Shown: positions 29,886-30,736 of the stretch, piece by piece
Layout: each line of letters opens with the position of its first letter
How positions within the stretch are numbered: the stretch's first letter is position 1
NCBI GenBank assembly: GCA_009602735.1
Contig: WELA01003918.1
Coordinates: forward strand, 101,521 to 132,256
Direction: 5' to 3'
Source: Mesotaenium endlicherianum
Lineage: Eukaryota > Streptophyta > Zygnematophyceae > Zygnematales > Mesotaeniaceae
DNA length: 30,736 bases
Translations under genes and position numbers: made by a program
Notes under the pieces: generated by a model
Databases searched by the model: none
What the model saw: the letters and a program-made list of their open reading frames with translations, nothing else
What the model was told of the DNA's origin: nothing

Positions 29886-30736
29886 CTGAAACATTGACAA
29901 CCTACCGCTTCGGAGTCAAAAGAAAGTACTTAGCTTTCACCTATGCGGCGAAGAGAAGAGATGTGCGCACACCCCTATTCAGCCTCGCCCACTTCATACC
30001 TCGTGAGTCGTTGTAGGCACGTGCAGTCCCCACTCGCAGCAGGCCACACTCCCCCATTCAACACCAGGGGCTCTCACGTTCCGTCTCCCCCGTTCAAACA
30101 TCGCCTTGACTTTGGTACACTCATAGCTTCATTTCACCTCAACACGTGCCACCAAGGGCATCATCGTCATCGCCGCGGGGCATCACTTGGTCCAGTATGC
30201 ACATTACTTCACTACACGAAGTGAAGTGACGCTGCCAGGCGTGTGGGTGGCGAAAAGAATATCCCTCCATTCTCCCCCCCCCACCGTCTCTAGCCACGGC
30301 AACTCTGCGTGCAAGAGTGGGTGGACCGGCTGGGCGGCCCCGCATGACCAGAGAACATCAGGTCCTATTGGGAAGGCACTGGACCACACTGTACCGGACA
30401 TGAGCTCTGCACTCCTCCTAAAACTTCTGACATGATTGTGCCCAATCATGCACTTTAAAGTGTGTGTGGGAGCACACAAGGGTGTACAAGTGTGTCTCGG
30501 GAGGCTGCTCCTGGGGGAGGGGAGGGGGGGTTTGTGTGCCAACAGATGCACAAAAACAGAGGGGCAAAGCGTGAGGGGCGACTGCTTGTGCCCTGCTTTA
30601 TGAGAAATGCAAGTCAAGACGAAGTACGAACGCTTGAAGCCCGCAAGGGTCGTAGAGGAAGGAAGGAGCAGATGAGACAAAGCCCGGAGGTGGTGGCGGC
30701 GGTGGCAACAAAGAGGTGGGGGCCCCCGGGGGGGGG
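29886..30736 (-). other. Probable sideroflexin intron, no exon recognised
   Basis: The stretch is upstream of the last sideroflexin exon on the minus strand. The longest frame (30680-30204) has no sideroflexin motif and I see no S-R-x-x-x-P-x-P or P-P-x-x-M pattern that the preceding exon should carry. It ends in G-rich low-complexity DNA. Confidence 0.4.

Overview
This window is nuclear DNA from a eukaryote, most likely a green alga or an early-branching member of the green lineage. Coding regions are split by GT-AG introns. GC-rich exons carry long Gly/Ser/Ala/Pro runs. A four-CBS protein is of the plant PV42/SNF4-like kind, an RNA polymerase III RPC5-like exon is of the plant type, and a Ty3/gypsy element has a plant-style initiator-Met primer site. 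A large, repeat-rich prasinophyte-type alga would fit, but that is a guess. There are no bacterial operons, CRISPR arrays or rRNA genes.

Layout. (1) About 1-9110, + strand: the 3' part of an FNDC3-like gene made of repeated fibronectin type III domains, ending in a weakly hydrophobic C-terminal tail. Its 5' end is outside the window. Two scaffold joins (single n at 2594 and 3364) interrupt it, and an orphan exon resembling the start of RPC5 sits at 3368-3535. (2) 9111-12216: AT-rich DNA with no gene that I can support. (3) 12217-16441: a complete-ended LTR retrotransposon with LTRs of 495 and 497 bp, a 5-bp target duplication (ACCAT), gag, a likely -1 frameshift site, protease and reverse transcriptase. 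RNase H and integrase are missing. (4) 16442-18462: AT-rich DNA with a GA microsatellite around an assembly gap, a degenerate 42-bp tandem repeat and a tRNA-like pol III-box sequence. (5) 18463-23581, + strand: a complete nine-exon TM9 (nonaspanin) gene that joins in frame to 608 residues. (6) 27861-24428, - strand: a complete four-exon gene for a 401-residue protein with four CBS motifs. (7) 29885-29666, - strand: the last exon of a sideroflexin.

The genes look like unrelated housekeeping neighbours (membrane tethering or scaffolding, endomembrane trafficking, energy sensing, mitochondrial amino-acid transport). I found no dedicated multi-gene system. The best leads are the A_AAA_AAC slippery site followed by a perfect 7-bp stem at the gag/pol junction, the RPC5 exon inside the FNDC3-like locus, the regular intron placement in the FN3 repeats, and the tRNA-like element. 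Single-n positions look like unmerged contig overlaps, so apparent frameshifts there should not be read as biology. Exon boundaries were set by hand from splice consensus, phase agreement and protein similarity; no alignment was run.
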